From assembly GCF_000142905.1 (NCBI RefSeq), contig NW_013657652.1, positions 120,600 to 184,599 of the forward strand: a DNA stretch of 64,000 nucleotides, written 5' to 3'. A model generated the notes under the pieces. That model searched no databases and was not told where the DNA came from. It saw nothing but the letters and a program-made list of their open reading frames with translations. This document shows, piece by piece, positions 10,499 to 18,498 of the stretch. The stretch is from Thecamonas trahens ATCC 50062 (taxonomy: Eukaryota > Apusozoa > Apusomonadida > Apusomonadidae). Each line of letters begins with the position of its first letter. Positions within the stretch are counted from its first letter, which is position 1. Both the position numbers and the translations under genes were made by a program.

Positions 10499-12265
10499 TC
10501 ACACCATCGGCGCCGACGACCGCCGCTCGCGGGCACCTACCCGGCGGCGGTCTCGGCATGGCACCACATCGCCCGAGCCCGAGCCGCCCGAGAGTCCGGA
10601 TAGCCGCTCCTTGCTACCGCGGCTGCCGCGTCCCGTACCCTGCACCCAAACGACAACGCATGCCACCCCAAGCAGGGCACAGCCTCCGGCCATGACTGCC
10701 ACTGCCCGATTACTCGATGCAGAAGTCCAGAGCGCGGCGGCGGGGCCCGGCGGGCAGCGAAGCCCGCGGTGAAGCACGATGGCGTCGACGACAGCCCCAC
10801 TTTCCGAGTCAACAAACTCAAAGGCCGCGGTTCCATTGGTGTAGAGTGCGAGCCGGCCATAGCCAAAAGTGGTGCCCGAGTGAGCCACCGACCATGCCGG
10901 CATTGGATCTGCCCAGCCCTGCCGGGTCTCGAGGCCGCCGACGCCGAGTCGGACATGGATCGGAGCCTTGCGCCAGGACTGAACCTTGCCGCGCATCACC
11001 GGGTGTGTCCGCTCGTACGAGTGATCGTGGCCTTGAAAGACAAAGTCGACCGTGCCAGGGAATGGCTCGAGCAAATCCTCGAGCGCCTTACGGAGCTTCA
11101 AGTCCGAGCCCTTGTGCAGCGACGCCGAGTACGCCGAGCGGTGAATGAGGACGAGAGTAAAGGCTCCGTGGCGCGGGCCGCGTGCAGCCTCTTCTGCGAG
11201 CGCCTGCAGGGCGAAACTGCCCTGCGCCGAGTCGGGCCCGAGGTCCTCGTCCGAGTTGAGCGCAATGAGCGTGACCAGCGGCGAGAGGGCGACCTTGTAC
11301 CAGGTCACCAGCTCACGATTGTGGCGGATGGCATCACGAAGTGCGACCCGCCGTGGATCGCTCGGGTTGAAAAACCGCGAGAGGTACGGGATAAAGTGAT
11401 AGTCAAAGCCAGACTTGCCGTCGTGGGATCCGGCCTCGTGGTTGCCTGGGATGGCAAGCATCGGGACTTGCCGCGCCAATGGCTCGATCATGCGGAAGAA
11501 CCTGTCCCAGTACTCTTGCTTCAGCTCGCCGTACTCTTTGCGCGCTACGCTCCACGGCACGTTGTCGGTCGTGTCCGCGTAGCCAAAGTCGCCGAGGTGG
11601 AGGACGAGGTCGAGCGACGGCCCGGACGCCGCCATCGCCGCCACCGTTGTGTGCGCGGCGTCCGAGACCGATGTATCCGCCACGAGACCGATCACCATTT
11701 TGCCAACACTAGCAGGAGGCGCGATGCTCCGCCGGCGCGGATACCGGCACGCGCCGTGAGCCCACGATGCGTAGGCCGCGACCTGGGCGTCGAGCCTGCC
11801 ACGGGCATAGATCGGGACTCCGAGCACGGTCCGAGTCCGCTCGTCCCACACCAGCTCTCCTGTGGCATGCCGCAAGCCCAGCACATATTCGACAGCCTGC
11901 AAATGTGCAAACGGGCCCATGTCGACCATTACCTCGAACATCCACTTGTTGAACCCGCCCTTGCGATACGTATGCCGCCTTGCCACCGCCAGCCGCGCGC
12001 CGCCCTCGCCATCTGCAGCATCTGCAATGTGGACGACGCCTTCGGCAGCTTCCGGCACTCTTCCCTTCGCCACCTCTACCCATGTCCACGCAATACCGGC
12101 CCCATCAGCTGTCGGCGCCACATGGACCTGATCAAACCACACTTTGTCACCGCCAAACGCACTGCCGCCGCCACTGCCACCGCCACCGCCTTGATCCGCG
12201 CGCGTGCATGCGAGCAACACAACCGCGACTAAGAGCAAAGTACTACGCCAGTGAGATAACCTCAT
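10499..12265 (-). CDS. Purple acid phosphatase-type metallophosphoesterase, membrane anchored
   Basis: The 588-residue protein hydrolyses phosphomonoesters (family knowledge) and is predicted to be extracytoplasmic. A signal peptide covers residues 1-22 (STLLLVAVVLLACTRA), followed by a Gly-rich spacer and a beta-sandwich N-terminal domain (about 35-180). The dinuclear metal centre motifs are all present in order: VADT near 193, GDFGYAD near 227, GNHE near 275, VLIHRSAYS near 372 and GHDHSYERTHP near 412. The GDFGYAD and GHDHSYERT forms are typical of purple acid phosphatases rather than generic calcineurin-like enzymes. A hydrophobic segment near residues 525-545 followed by a basic tail suggests a C-terminal anchor with a cytoplasmic Ser/Arg-rich end. 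The start is chosen for the signal peptide. Confidence 0.92.
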   Translation of the reverse strand: MRLSHWRSTLLLVAVVLLACTRADQGGGGGSGGGSAFGGDKVWFDQVHVAPTADGAGIAWTWVEVAKGRVPEAAEGVVHIADAADGEGGARLAVARRHTYRKGGFNKWMFEVMVDMGPFAHLQAVEYVLGLRHATGELVWDERTRTVLGVPIYARGRLDAQVAAYASWAHGACRYPRRRSIAPPASVGKMVIGLVADTSVSDAAHTTVAAMAASGPSLDLVLHLGDFGYADTTDNVPWSVARKEYGELKQEYWDRFFRMIEPLARQVPMLAIPGNHEAGSHDGKSGFDYHFIPYLSRFFNPSDPRRVALRDAIRHNRELVTWYKVALSPLVTLIALNSDEDLGPDSAQGSFALQALAEEAARGPRHGAFTLVLIHRSAYSASLHKGSDLKLRKALEDLLEPFPGTVDFVFQGHDHSYERTHPVMRGKVQSWRKAPIHVRLGVGGLETRQGWADPMPAWSVAHSGTTFGYGRLALYTNGTAAFEFVDSESGAVVDAIVLHRGLRCPPGPAAALWTSASSNRAVAVMAGGCALLGVACVVVWVQGTGRGSRGSKERLSGLSGGSGSGDVVPCRDRRRVGARERRSSAPMV

Positions 12266-13079
12266 GGTTCAAGATAAGGTTCAAGGTAAGCAGGTGTAGT
12301 GGCACGGCGCCAAGAGAAACAGCGAGTGTAGTGTGGCCATGAGAGCGGCAGAGTGTCCACTGTGCCTCCATTGGCAGCGGCATCAGCAGACATTCCGACA
12401 ACGATCGACAAGCAGATATCAACAGAGAGAGCGTGTGTGTGTGTGCGTTGATTCCCAAAGAATGGAGAGCAATGTCATGAGGCTGTGAATGGGAGCGATT
12501 AGCATGGTGGAATGAGGTGCCGCGTGCGTAGGGTCGGCGATTGGTGGCGGCTTGGCTAGCGTGTGCCCGCTCATGCCGGCACTTGTTCCTGACCGACAAG
12601 TCGTCACCCACACACACACCCAGCCACACATCCACGCACCACGCACACACACAGACATACACCCCTCTCACCCACCCTACATCAACTACATTGGCGGGGG
12701 CGGAGGTATGACCTCGGTGCAAGGGCCGGGGCGGGGGTGCTGGTCGGAGGCGGTGGCGGGCGACAACAATGTCCATGGCTGTGAGAGACAGGCCAACAAG
12801 GACGGCAAGCAAGACGACGATGCGGTGGTAGTGCTCGAGGTGGTGGCCGATGGCGTGGGAGAGGAGGTAGAGCTGGCAGCGCTGGATGGGAAAGGCGAGG
12901 AGGGAAAGGCTGGCGAACAACGCGGATGCAGATGCCGGCGGCGTGGCTTGGAGCGGCGACGGCGGCGATGGCGGACGCGTCGCGGCGTAGGGGAGCGCAT
13001 GCTGCGGCGAGTGGCACGGGCCGAGTGGCGGAGGGCCTGCGGTGGTGGAAGTGGCGATATACTTGACTCGATAGGAGCC
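12266..13079. other. Gene-poor region with CA repeats; possible membrane ORF on minus strand
   Basis: About 800 bases without a confidently supported gene. CA-rich runs lie at 12600-12660. On the minus strand between about 12960 and 12700 there is a hydrophobic stretch (two segments around LYLLSHAIGHHLEHYH and VLLAVLVGLSLTAMDIVVA) that looks like part of a small membrane protein. The frame is not convincingly bounded, and the competing plus-strand frame looks like a low-complexity shadow. Confidence 0.4.
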
Positions 13080-13442
13080 ATGGCAGCATCCAAATCGGAG
13101 ACGAACCAGGTGTTGCTGAACGAGATGGCGAAGCAGATCAAGGACTTGGAGAATGCCATTGCGAAGCAGGCGACGGAGGCTGCGGACACCATTCGCGAGC
13201 TGAAGAGCACCATTGCGAAGCAGGCGACGGAGGCTGCGGACACCATTCGCGAGCGGGAGCGTACCATTCGCGAGCTGAGGATGCAACTTGCTAGCGCGGG
13301 CATCACGCCCGTGACGATGGCCACCAACGACACCAGCAGCTCGCAGAAGCGGACGACCTCGGAGGGCAGCAGCACGAGCTCTGAAGGGAGTAGTGCGATC
13401 CCTATGTCCGAGAGCTCGTCTGGTGCGTGTGACCGTGAGTAG
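13080..13442 (+). CDS. Small coiled-coil protein with an 18-residue tandem repeat
   Basis: A 120-residue ORF starts MAASKSETNQVLLNEMAKQI. Residues 10-80 form a strong coiled coil that includes IAKQATEAADTIRE twice in tandem, encoded by a 54-base repeat. The tail is Ser/Thr-rich. The same frame is open further upstream to 12552, but that extension is low-complexity and lacks heptads, so the internal ATG is preferred. GTGAGT at 13434 overlaps the end and could be a donor, so the C-terminus may continue in another exon. No family is recognised. Confidence 0.45.
   Translation: MAASKSETNQVLLNEMAKQIKDLENAIAKQATEAADTIRELKSTIAKQATEAADTIRERERTIRELRMQLASAGITPVTMATNDTSSSQKRTTSEGSSTSSEGSSAIPMSESSSGACDRE
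13156..13254 (+). repeat. Two-copy 54-base tandem repeat in coding sequence
   Basis: CCATTGCGAAGCAGGCGACG begins at 13156 and again at 13210; about 45 bases are identical. It duplicates 18 residues of coiled coil, which keeps the heptad phase only approximately. Confidence 0.9.
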
Positions 13443-13924
13443 GGCATGGCTGGCTTGATCAACCTGTGTGATCGTTATCCGACGCACGCGCGCTCGGAAG
13501 GAGAGGCAGACTGCGGCACCGAATGAGCACATCGGAGAGGGATAGGCACGAGGTGGGGGGCAGTGCCATGTGGATAGCACCATGCCTTGCCAGGCACTGT
13601 TGTACCGTACACGCATGGAGTTCTTTCTCCGCGTTGCGCCAACACCAGGAAAAGGTCGTGAAATGCTGTTTTGGTGGCTCAAGCCACAGCCTCCCCCATC
13701 GAACACCACCACCAGCCCCTCCCCCATCCATCACCACCACCAGCCCCTCCCCCATTGAACACCACCACCAGCCCCTCCCCCATCCATCACCGTGATGGTT
13801 GCACCACCAGCTCAACCCGTCGACTGTCCTGCTTCACTCGAACAGTCACGGCAGCACTCCACCCCACACAACACACACACATACACACACACAAACACAC
13901 ACACACAAACACGCAGCTACATCC
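13443..13924. other. Intergenic region with a ~29-base tandem repeat and CA runs
   Basis: At 13700-13793 a unit ending CACCAGCCCCTCCCCCAT occurs four times, alternating between two variants (one with CCATC, one with TTGAA). CA-rich sequence follows at 13862-13912, directly upstream of the next gene's ATG, giving a C-rich leader on the sense strand. No RNA gene is seen. Confidence 0.6.
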
Positions 13925-15091
13925 ATGGATTCTGCGGTGGCACAACATGTGGTCGGCCTCCGCATCGATGTCGACGCTACGACACCGGCGACGCCTCCGC
14001 CGCGACTTGGCCGCCGAACAGGAAACAACCAACGGACAGCAAGCAGCGAGAGGCAGGGCGCAAGACAAGACAGGCAAGCCGATGCGCCCACTCTTGGTCA
14101 GCACCATGCCGATGACATGACACCGAGTCCGCAACAGAGGTTGTGGGGAAAGACTAAGCAGACCTTTTCTTTGCCTATTGCGTCGCCACTCGCTTCGCTG
14201 CCGGCCAGCAAGCCGACCACGCCGACGCCGACCACGCCGACCACGCCGACGCCGACCACGCCGACCACGCCAGCCACGCCGTCTTCGTCGATGTCGGCCA
14301 TGTCGCGAGCGTGTTCGGGCCTGCGGCGGTCACCGTCGCGAACGGCGCCGCGGACTACCCTCGGATCGTTGCGGCGGGCGCAGACGGCGTCAGAGGCCGA
14401 GCTACGCCCGGTGGTCTGGGGCGAGACCCCCGGGTCTCCGCTAGCTTCGCGGCTAGCACCCTCGCCGCGCGCCTCGGCCTTGCCTGTTCGCAAGTCTGAC
14501 GATCGCTGCGACCACTCGCCAGCTCGCCCACCGCGGCTTTCGGCCTCGCCGATGCCGGCCTGGGTCCGCAACGGCGTCTCGCCGCTCAAGCAAGCCGCCA
14601 TGGAGCTGCTGGGCGAGCAGGCTGAGATGCTCGCCGCCGCCGACGAGCGGCTGCACACGCTCCGCGCCGCATATCAGGCCGAAAAGGACGACGTGCTCGA
14701 CGTGGCCCATCTTCTTGACACCCATCCACCCCGCTCTGCCGCCGCCTTTGGCTCCGGCTCGCCAGCCTCGCTCTCAATCGAAGCTCTGAGTTGCGACTCA
14801 AGGCTACAGGCCGCCCTGGTTGCGTCGCCCGTGGAGGGCATGGACGCTGCCAGTGGCACGCCGCACGCCCACCGACTGCGTCGTGAGCTTCCAGCCTCAC
14901 TTGCTTCGCCGCGATCGCCGCTTGGACTCTCGTCACGCTGCTCATCGTGGTGTCTCGGCGTAGCCCCGCGCCTCCCGCCCCCGCCGACTCGGTCGCCCGT
15001 CGCCGACCTGCTGGCCAATGCCGCCGCCGATCGCGAGCACACCGAAAACCGGCTCATCTACCTCAAGCGTCGCGAGATGCACGGCCGTTAG
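13925..15091 (+). CDS. Low-complexity Ser/Pro/Thr-rich protein with C-terminal helices
   Basis: A 388-residue ORF is taken from MDSAVAQHVVGLRIDVDAT, because the in-frame extension upstream is only His-Thr from the CA repeat. The N-terminal half is disordered, with a TPTTPTTP array (14210-14285) and several SPxR motifs. Residues about 215-265 contain an amphipathic helix (LKQAAMELLGEQAEMLAA), and the last 30 residues a short Arg/Leu helix. No known domain is recognised. Codon use is GC3-rich like its neighbours, which supports real coding. Function unknown. Confidence 0.6.
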   Translation: MDSAVAQHVVGLRIDVDATTPATPPPRLGRRTGNNQRTASSERQGARQDRQADAPTLGQHHADDMTPSPQQRLWGKTKQTFSLPIASPLASLPASKPTTPTPTTPTTPTPTTPTTPATPSSSMSAMSRACSGLRRSPSRTAPRTTLGSLRRAQTASEAELRPVVWGETPGSPLASRLAPSPRASALPVRKSDDRCDHSPARPPRLSASPMPAWVRNGVSPLKQAAMELLGEQAEMLAAADERLHTLRAAYQAEKDDVLDVAHLLDTHPPRSAAAFGSGSPASLSIEALSCDSRLQAALVASPVEGMDAASGTPHAHRLRRELPASLASPRSPLGLSSRCSSWCLGVAPRLPPPPTRSPVADLLANAAADREHTENRLIYLKRREMHGR

Positions 15092-15492
15092 GCCCAGCCA
15101 CAGTCAAAGTAGCGGCCCATGTCTGATACCAATGCTTTTGAGTCGTTTGTGGAGGGAATCTTTGGCCGATGGCTGTGGCCAGGGCCTGGCATGGCCAGGC
15201 CTGTGGACAGGGCAATGGTCAAATGGGGTCAGTCACCTTTTGGGCGAATTGCGCGCGAAGATTCGCGCTCAATTCGCGCGACATTGAAAAAATGGCAGCG
15301 AACCAGGGGAAGCCGGAGCATTGGGCGGGGCAGGGGGGGAGGGGGGACCTTACCCACATCACCTCACCCCGCCCCACACACCAGCCAGACTAGCAAACAG
15401 GGCCGGGCATAGGCAAACAGTGAAGCTTGCACACTTCTCCACGCCCCCCCTCCCCCCCTTCAACCTCATACGGTCGACCCACCCACCCCAGC
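15092..15492. other. Intergenic region with mixed G-tracts and a C-rich leader
   Basis: About 400 bases. The inverted sequence GCGCGAAGATTCGCGCTCAA and its neighbour CAATTCGCGCGA near 15250-15280 can form a small hairpin. A run of G lies at 15337-15350, and a C-rich run at 15443-15460 lies just upstream of the CCR4 start. No gene is seen. Confidence 0.55.
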
Positions 15493-17487
15493 ATGTCGGG
15501 CTACGGGCACGGCAAGTACGGCGTCGGCTATGGCGGCAGCCACCATGGACACCATGGGCACGGCGGACACGGAGGACGTGGAAGCGGACACGGACGGATG
15601 CATAGGATGGGCGGCAGTGGTGGTGGTCCTCCTGGTGTCAGCATTGGCGCCCCACACGTGAGGGTCACCGCCGCCACTCTCACCCCCACCGCCCTCTCAG
15701 CCGCCTCCTCGAGGGCGCACAACACCAACGAGGGTCACCTCCCGTGGGTCTTTGACGAGACGGCCAAGCTCGAGCTGGAGCGTGTTGACTCGGGCATGGG
15801 CCTCGCCTCGTTGACGCCCGTCACTCCTCGCAAGCGTGGTGCGGGCTCTTCGACCATCCGTATCACCACCGCAGGCGGAAAGGAGGAGTCGCTCGAATGG
15901 CTGGCGTCGTCGCCCATCCGCGGCGCCGGCTCGCCCATGCCGCCCGACGCCACTCGCTCGCCAGCCGCATCCTCGACTTCGCTCCCGCCCGCCTCGCCCG
16001 ACGACGACGGCGACAGCGACGACGACGGTGACGACTCGCCGCACGCCACCTCGGAGTGGTCCGGCGTCGACCTCTCGCACATGACGCTCAGGCATCTTGC
16101 GCCGAGCCTCGGGACGTACTCGCGAATTGTGGAGCTCGACATCTCGCACAACTTGCTGCAGTCGGTCTCGCCGCACGTCTTTGCTGGCCTTCACCACCTC
16201 AAGGTCCTCAACCTCTCGCACAACCTGCTCTCAAACGTGCAGGACGGCTGGGTCGCCCTCACCTCGCTCCGGGTCCTCAACCTCGCGCACAACCACATCC
16301 AGTACGCACCTTTTGACCTCGGCTCGCTCTACGCGCTCAAGTCGCTCAACCTGACGGCCAACCCGGTCTCCAACGTGGCGCAGGAGCTGCTGGCCAAGAC
16401 CGACAACTCGATTGTCAAGTACCTGCGCGACGTGGCGCCGCCACCGCCAGCGCCGCCGCTCCGCAAGCTCGTCACCTCGCCCTCGGTCCCGCCGCCGACA
16501 GCCGCCGAGCCGGCCTCGTTCACCGTCTTTTGCTACAACGTCCTCTGCGACGCGTACGCCACCGAGCAAATGTACCCGCACACCCCGACGTGGGCTCTCG
16601 ACTGGGAGTTCCGCAAGTCGCTCATTCTCAACGAGATCCTCAACATGCAAGCCGACATCATTTGCCTGCAGGAGCTGCAGATGAAGGAGTTTGACAACTG
16701 GCTCCAGCACGAGCTCCTCGCCTATGGTTACAAGGGTGTGTTCAAGGCCAAGTCGCGCGTCCGGACCATGCACCCGGAAAAGGCCGTCCTTGTCGACGGC
16801 TGTGCCACCTTTTACCGCACCGCCACCTTTACCCTCGAGGCCGAGGACGACGTCGAGTTTTCCGCCATGGCCATGGCCGAGCCCTCGCTCCGCGCTTCGG
16901 AGGACGCCTTCAACCGCCTCCTCACCCGCGACAACATTGCCCTCATCCTCACCCTGCGCTCCAACGCCGACGGCCACGTCGTCGTCGTCTCGAACACCCA
17001 CGTCCACTTTGACCCCAAGTACGCCGACGTCAAGGTCATCCAGGTCCAGATGCTCCTCGAGGCAACCGCAAGCAAGGTCGAGGCCCTGACTGAGGCCACC
17101 GGCACCAAGCCGTACGCCGTCGTTTGTGGCGACTTTAACTCGCTGCCTGAGTCGGGCGTGTACAAGCTGCTCAAGACTGGATTCCTCAAGGCCTCCCACG
17201 AAGACATGCTTGGCTACTCGTACGGCTCGCTCTCCAAGACCGGCATCAAGCACCGCCTCTCGCTCAACTCGGCTTACGCCTCCATTCTCAACGAGGAGCT
17301 GCCCTTCACCAACTACACCCCGCTCTTCAAGGGCGTCATCGACTACATCTGGGTCGACTCGGAGCTGGTCACTGAAGCCGTGCTCGAGGGCCTCACCAAC
17401 GAGGAAGCCCGCAAGGGCATCGCCCTCCCCAACGCCCACCACCCATCGGACCACATTCCGCTCGCCTGTAAGATTCGGATCGAATAA
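15493..17487 (+). CDS. CCR4: CCR4-type poly(A) deadenylase (CNOT6-like), LRR plus EEP nuclease
   Basis: A 664-residue protein from MSGYGHGKYGVGYGGSHHGH; the ORF is open upstream but only in leader sequence. The N-terminal ~50 residues are a His/Gly-rich tract, then a disordered acidic region. Leucine-rich repeats span about 196-300 (LDISHNLLQSVSPHVFAGL, LNLSHNLLSNV, LNLAHNHIQ), the usual docking surface for NOT1/CAF1. The exonuclease-endonuclease-phosphatase domain runs from about 343 to the end, with CYNVLCDAYAT, the catalytic Glu in IICLQELQ, NTHVHFDPKYADVK, VVCGDFNS, DYIWVDS and HHPSDHIPL all present. It shortens mRNA poly(A) tails 3'-5' as part of the CCR4-NOT complex. Architecture and motif order are diagnostic. 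Confidence 0.96.
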   Translation: MSGYGHGKYGVGYGGSHHGHHGHGGHGGRGSGHGRMHRMGGSGGGPPGVSIGAPHVRVTAATLTPTALSAASSRAHNTNEGHLPWVFDETAKLELERVDSGMGLASLTPVTPRKRGAGSSTIRITTAGGKEESLEWLASSPIRGAGSPMPPDATRSPAASSTSLPPASPDDDGDSDDDGDDSPHATSEWSGVDLSHMTLRHLAPSLGTYSRIVELDISHNLLQSVSPHVFAGLHHLKVLNLSHNLLSNVQDGWVALTSLRVLNLAHNHIQYAPFDLGSLYALKSLNLTANPVSNVAQELLAKTDNSIVKYLRDVAPPPPAPPLRKLVTSPSVPPPTAAEPASFTVFCYNVLCDAYATEQMYPHTPTWALDWEFRKSLILNEILNMQADIICLQELQMKEFDNWLQHELLAYGYKGVFKAKSRVRTMHPEKAVLVDGCATFYRTATFTLEAEDDVEFSAMAMAEPSLRASEDAFNRLLTRDNIALILTLRSNADGHVVVVSNTHVHFDPKYADVKVIQVQMLLEATASKVEALTEATGTKPYAVVCGDFNSLPESGVYKLLKTGFLKASHEDMLGYSYGSLSKTGIKHRLSLNSAYASILNEELPFTNYTPLFKGVIDYIWVDSELVTEAVLEGLTNEEARKGIALPNAHHPSDHIPLACKIRIE

Positions 17488-17544
17488 CATGTTGATCAAC
17501 CTACTTTTGTCGCGCGGACTTTGAACTGTCTGCGACGTTCGGCT

Positions 17545-18498
17545 TCAGTCGAGCGGCCGGATGCCGAGTACCACATGATCAAACCAGAACGACTCGAGTG
17601 CCGGCAGGATCGAGTCCCGCCAGAGCACGTCGTCGCGGACGACGCGGACGATGGCAGCATAGCCCTCGGGCCGCTCCTCGCGCTCGCCGGCATCGTTGAT
17701 CCGCCACTGGGTCCACCGCACGTAGTCGCACCACTCCAGTCCGGTGCACTGGATGTGGCCGTGGACTTGGGCCACATGCCACGGCGGGACGCTCGCCTGC
17801 AGCGCGTACGGCGACTCGGGCCGCGGACACTTGACCTCGACGCACCCGACCGTCTTGCCGGCATCGTCGACAACAAGGCCATCGGGCGAGACGGCGATCA
17901 TGTACAGCGCCGGGTCGGGATGCTGGTGGATGCCGGTCTCGACAACCCGAAAGCCCGAGGCGGCCTCGTAGGCTGCGATGCCATCGTCCTCGTGCTTGAC
18001 GCCGCGCTCAATGTCGGCGTTGCTCGGCTTGCGCTTGCTCAGACCAAACATGTCGTCCCATACCTCGCCGCGGCTCTTGAACCGATCACCGCCCAGCAGG
18101 GCATTAAAGTTAGAGCCCGAGACAAAGCCCAGCCGCTCCTTGTGCCACTCGGTCGATCGCTGGCTCAGCGCCCGCAGATGCGCCCGCCGCGCCGCTGCCA
18201 CCTCGGGGCTCTCGGCCTTGTTGGCCGCCTCGAACACCGTCAGCCACTCACGCACCCGTCCTGCCGGAAGCGATGACACCCATGCCGCATGCACTCTGCC
18301 CGTCTGCTTCCGGACGCCGCCTCGGATGATGGCGAGCATGGACCTCGAGGCTTGTCGCTGAGCTGTGTTTGAGTCGAATGGCGGCCCGTCCCGACTCCGG
18401 CTGACTGCCAACTCGCCGGCGAGCCGCCAGCTCGCTGGGGCCGATGCGGAGGAGAGTCGCCTGAGGCGCGGCAATCGATGCACGGCTGTTGCGTTCAT
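17545..18498 (-). CDS. YqaJ / lambda-exonuclease-like PD-(D/E)XK nuclease, probably organellar
   Basis: A 317-residue ORF. The first ~55 residues (MNATAVHRLPRLRRLSSASA) are Arg/Ser/Ala-rich with few acids and look like a mitochondrial presequence; a shorter start at 18339 gives 264 residues. The core matches the YqaJ viral recombinase family: RSTEWHKERLGFVSGSNF, ERGVKHEDDGIAAYE, and the catalytic VSPDGLV then CVEVKCPR (PD...ExK). HVAQVHGHIQCTGLEWCDYV is the family's Q-containing helix. Family members are 5'-3' exonucleases that prepare ends for strand annealing. The ATG overlaps the stop of the upstream Deg protease gene by four bases (ATGA), which is unusual for a eukaryote and could mean that the longer start is not used. 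Confidence 0.88.
   Translation of the reverse strand: MNATAVHRLPRLRRLSSASAPASWRLAGELAVSRSRDGPPFDSNTAQRQASRSMLAIIRGGVRKQTGRVHAAWVSSLPAGRVREWLTVFEAANKAESPEVAAARRAHLRALSQRSTEWHKERLGFVSGSNFNALLGGDRFKSRGEVWDDMFGLSKRKPSNADIERGVKHEDDGIAAYEAASGFRVVETGIHQHPDPALYMIAVSPDGLVVDDAGKTVGCVEVKCPRPESPYALQASVPPWHVAQVHGHIQCTGLEWCDYVRWTQWRINDAGEREERPEGYAAIVRVVRDDVLWRDSILPALESFWFDHVVLGIRPLD

Noticed and set aside
10769-12232. 487-residue plus-strand ORF opposite the phosphatase
   Set aside because: Antisense frame of a gene with all catalytic motifs intact; no domain of its own.
16231-17499. 422-residue minus-strand ORF opposite CCR4
   Set aside because: Antisense shadow; Val/Asp/Gly-rich with no recognisable fold.
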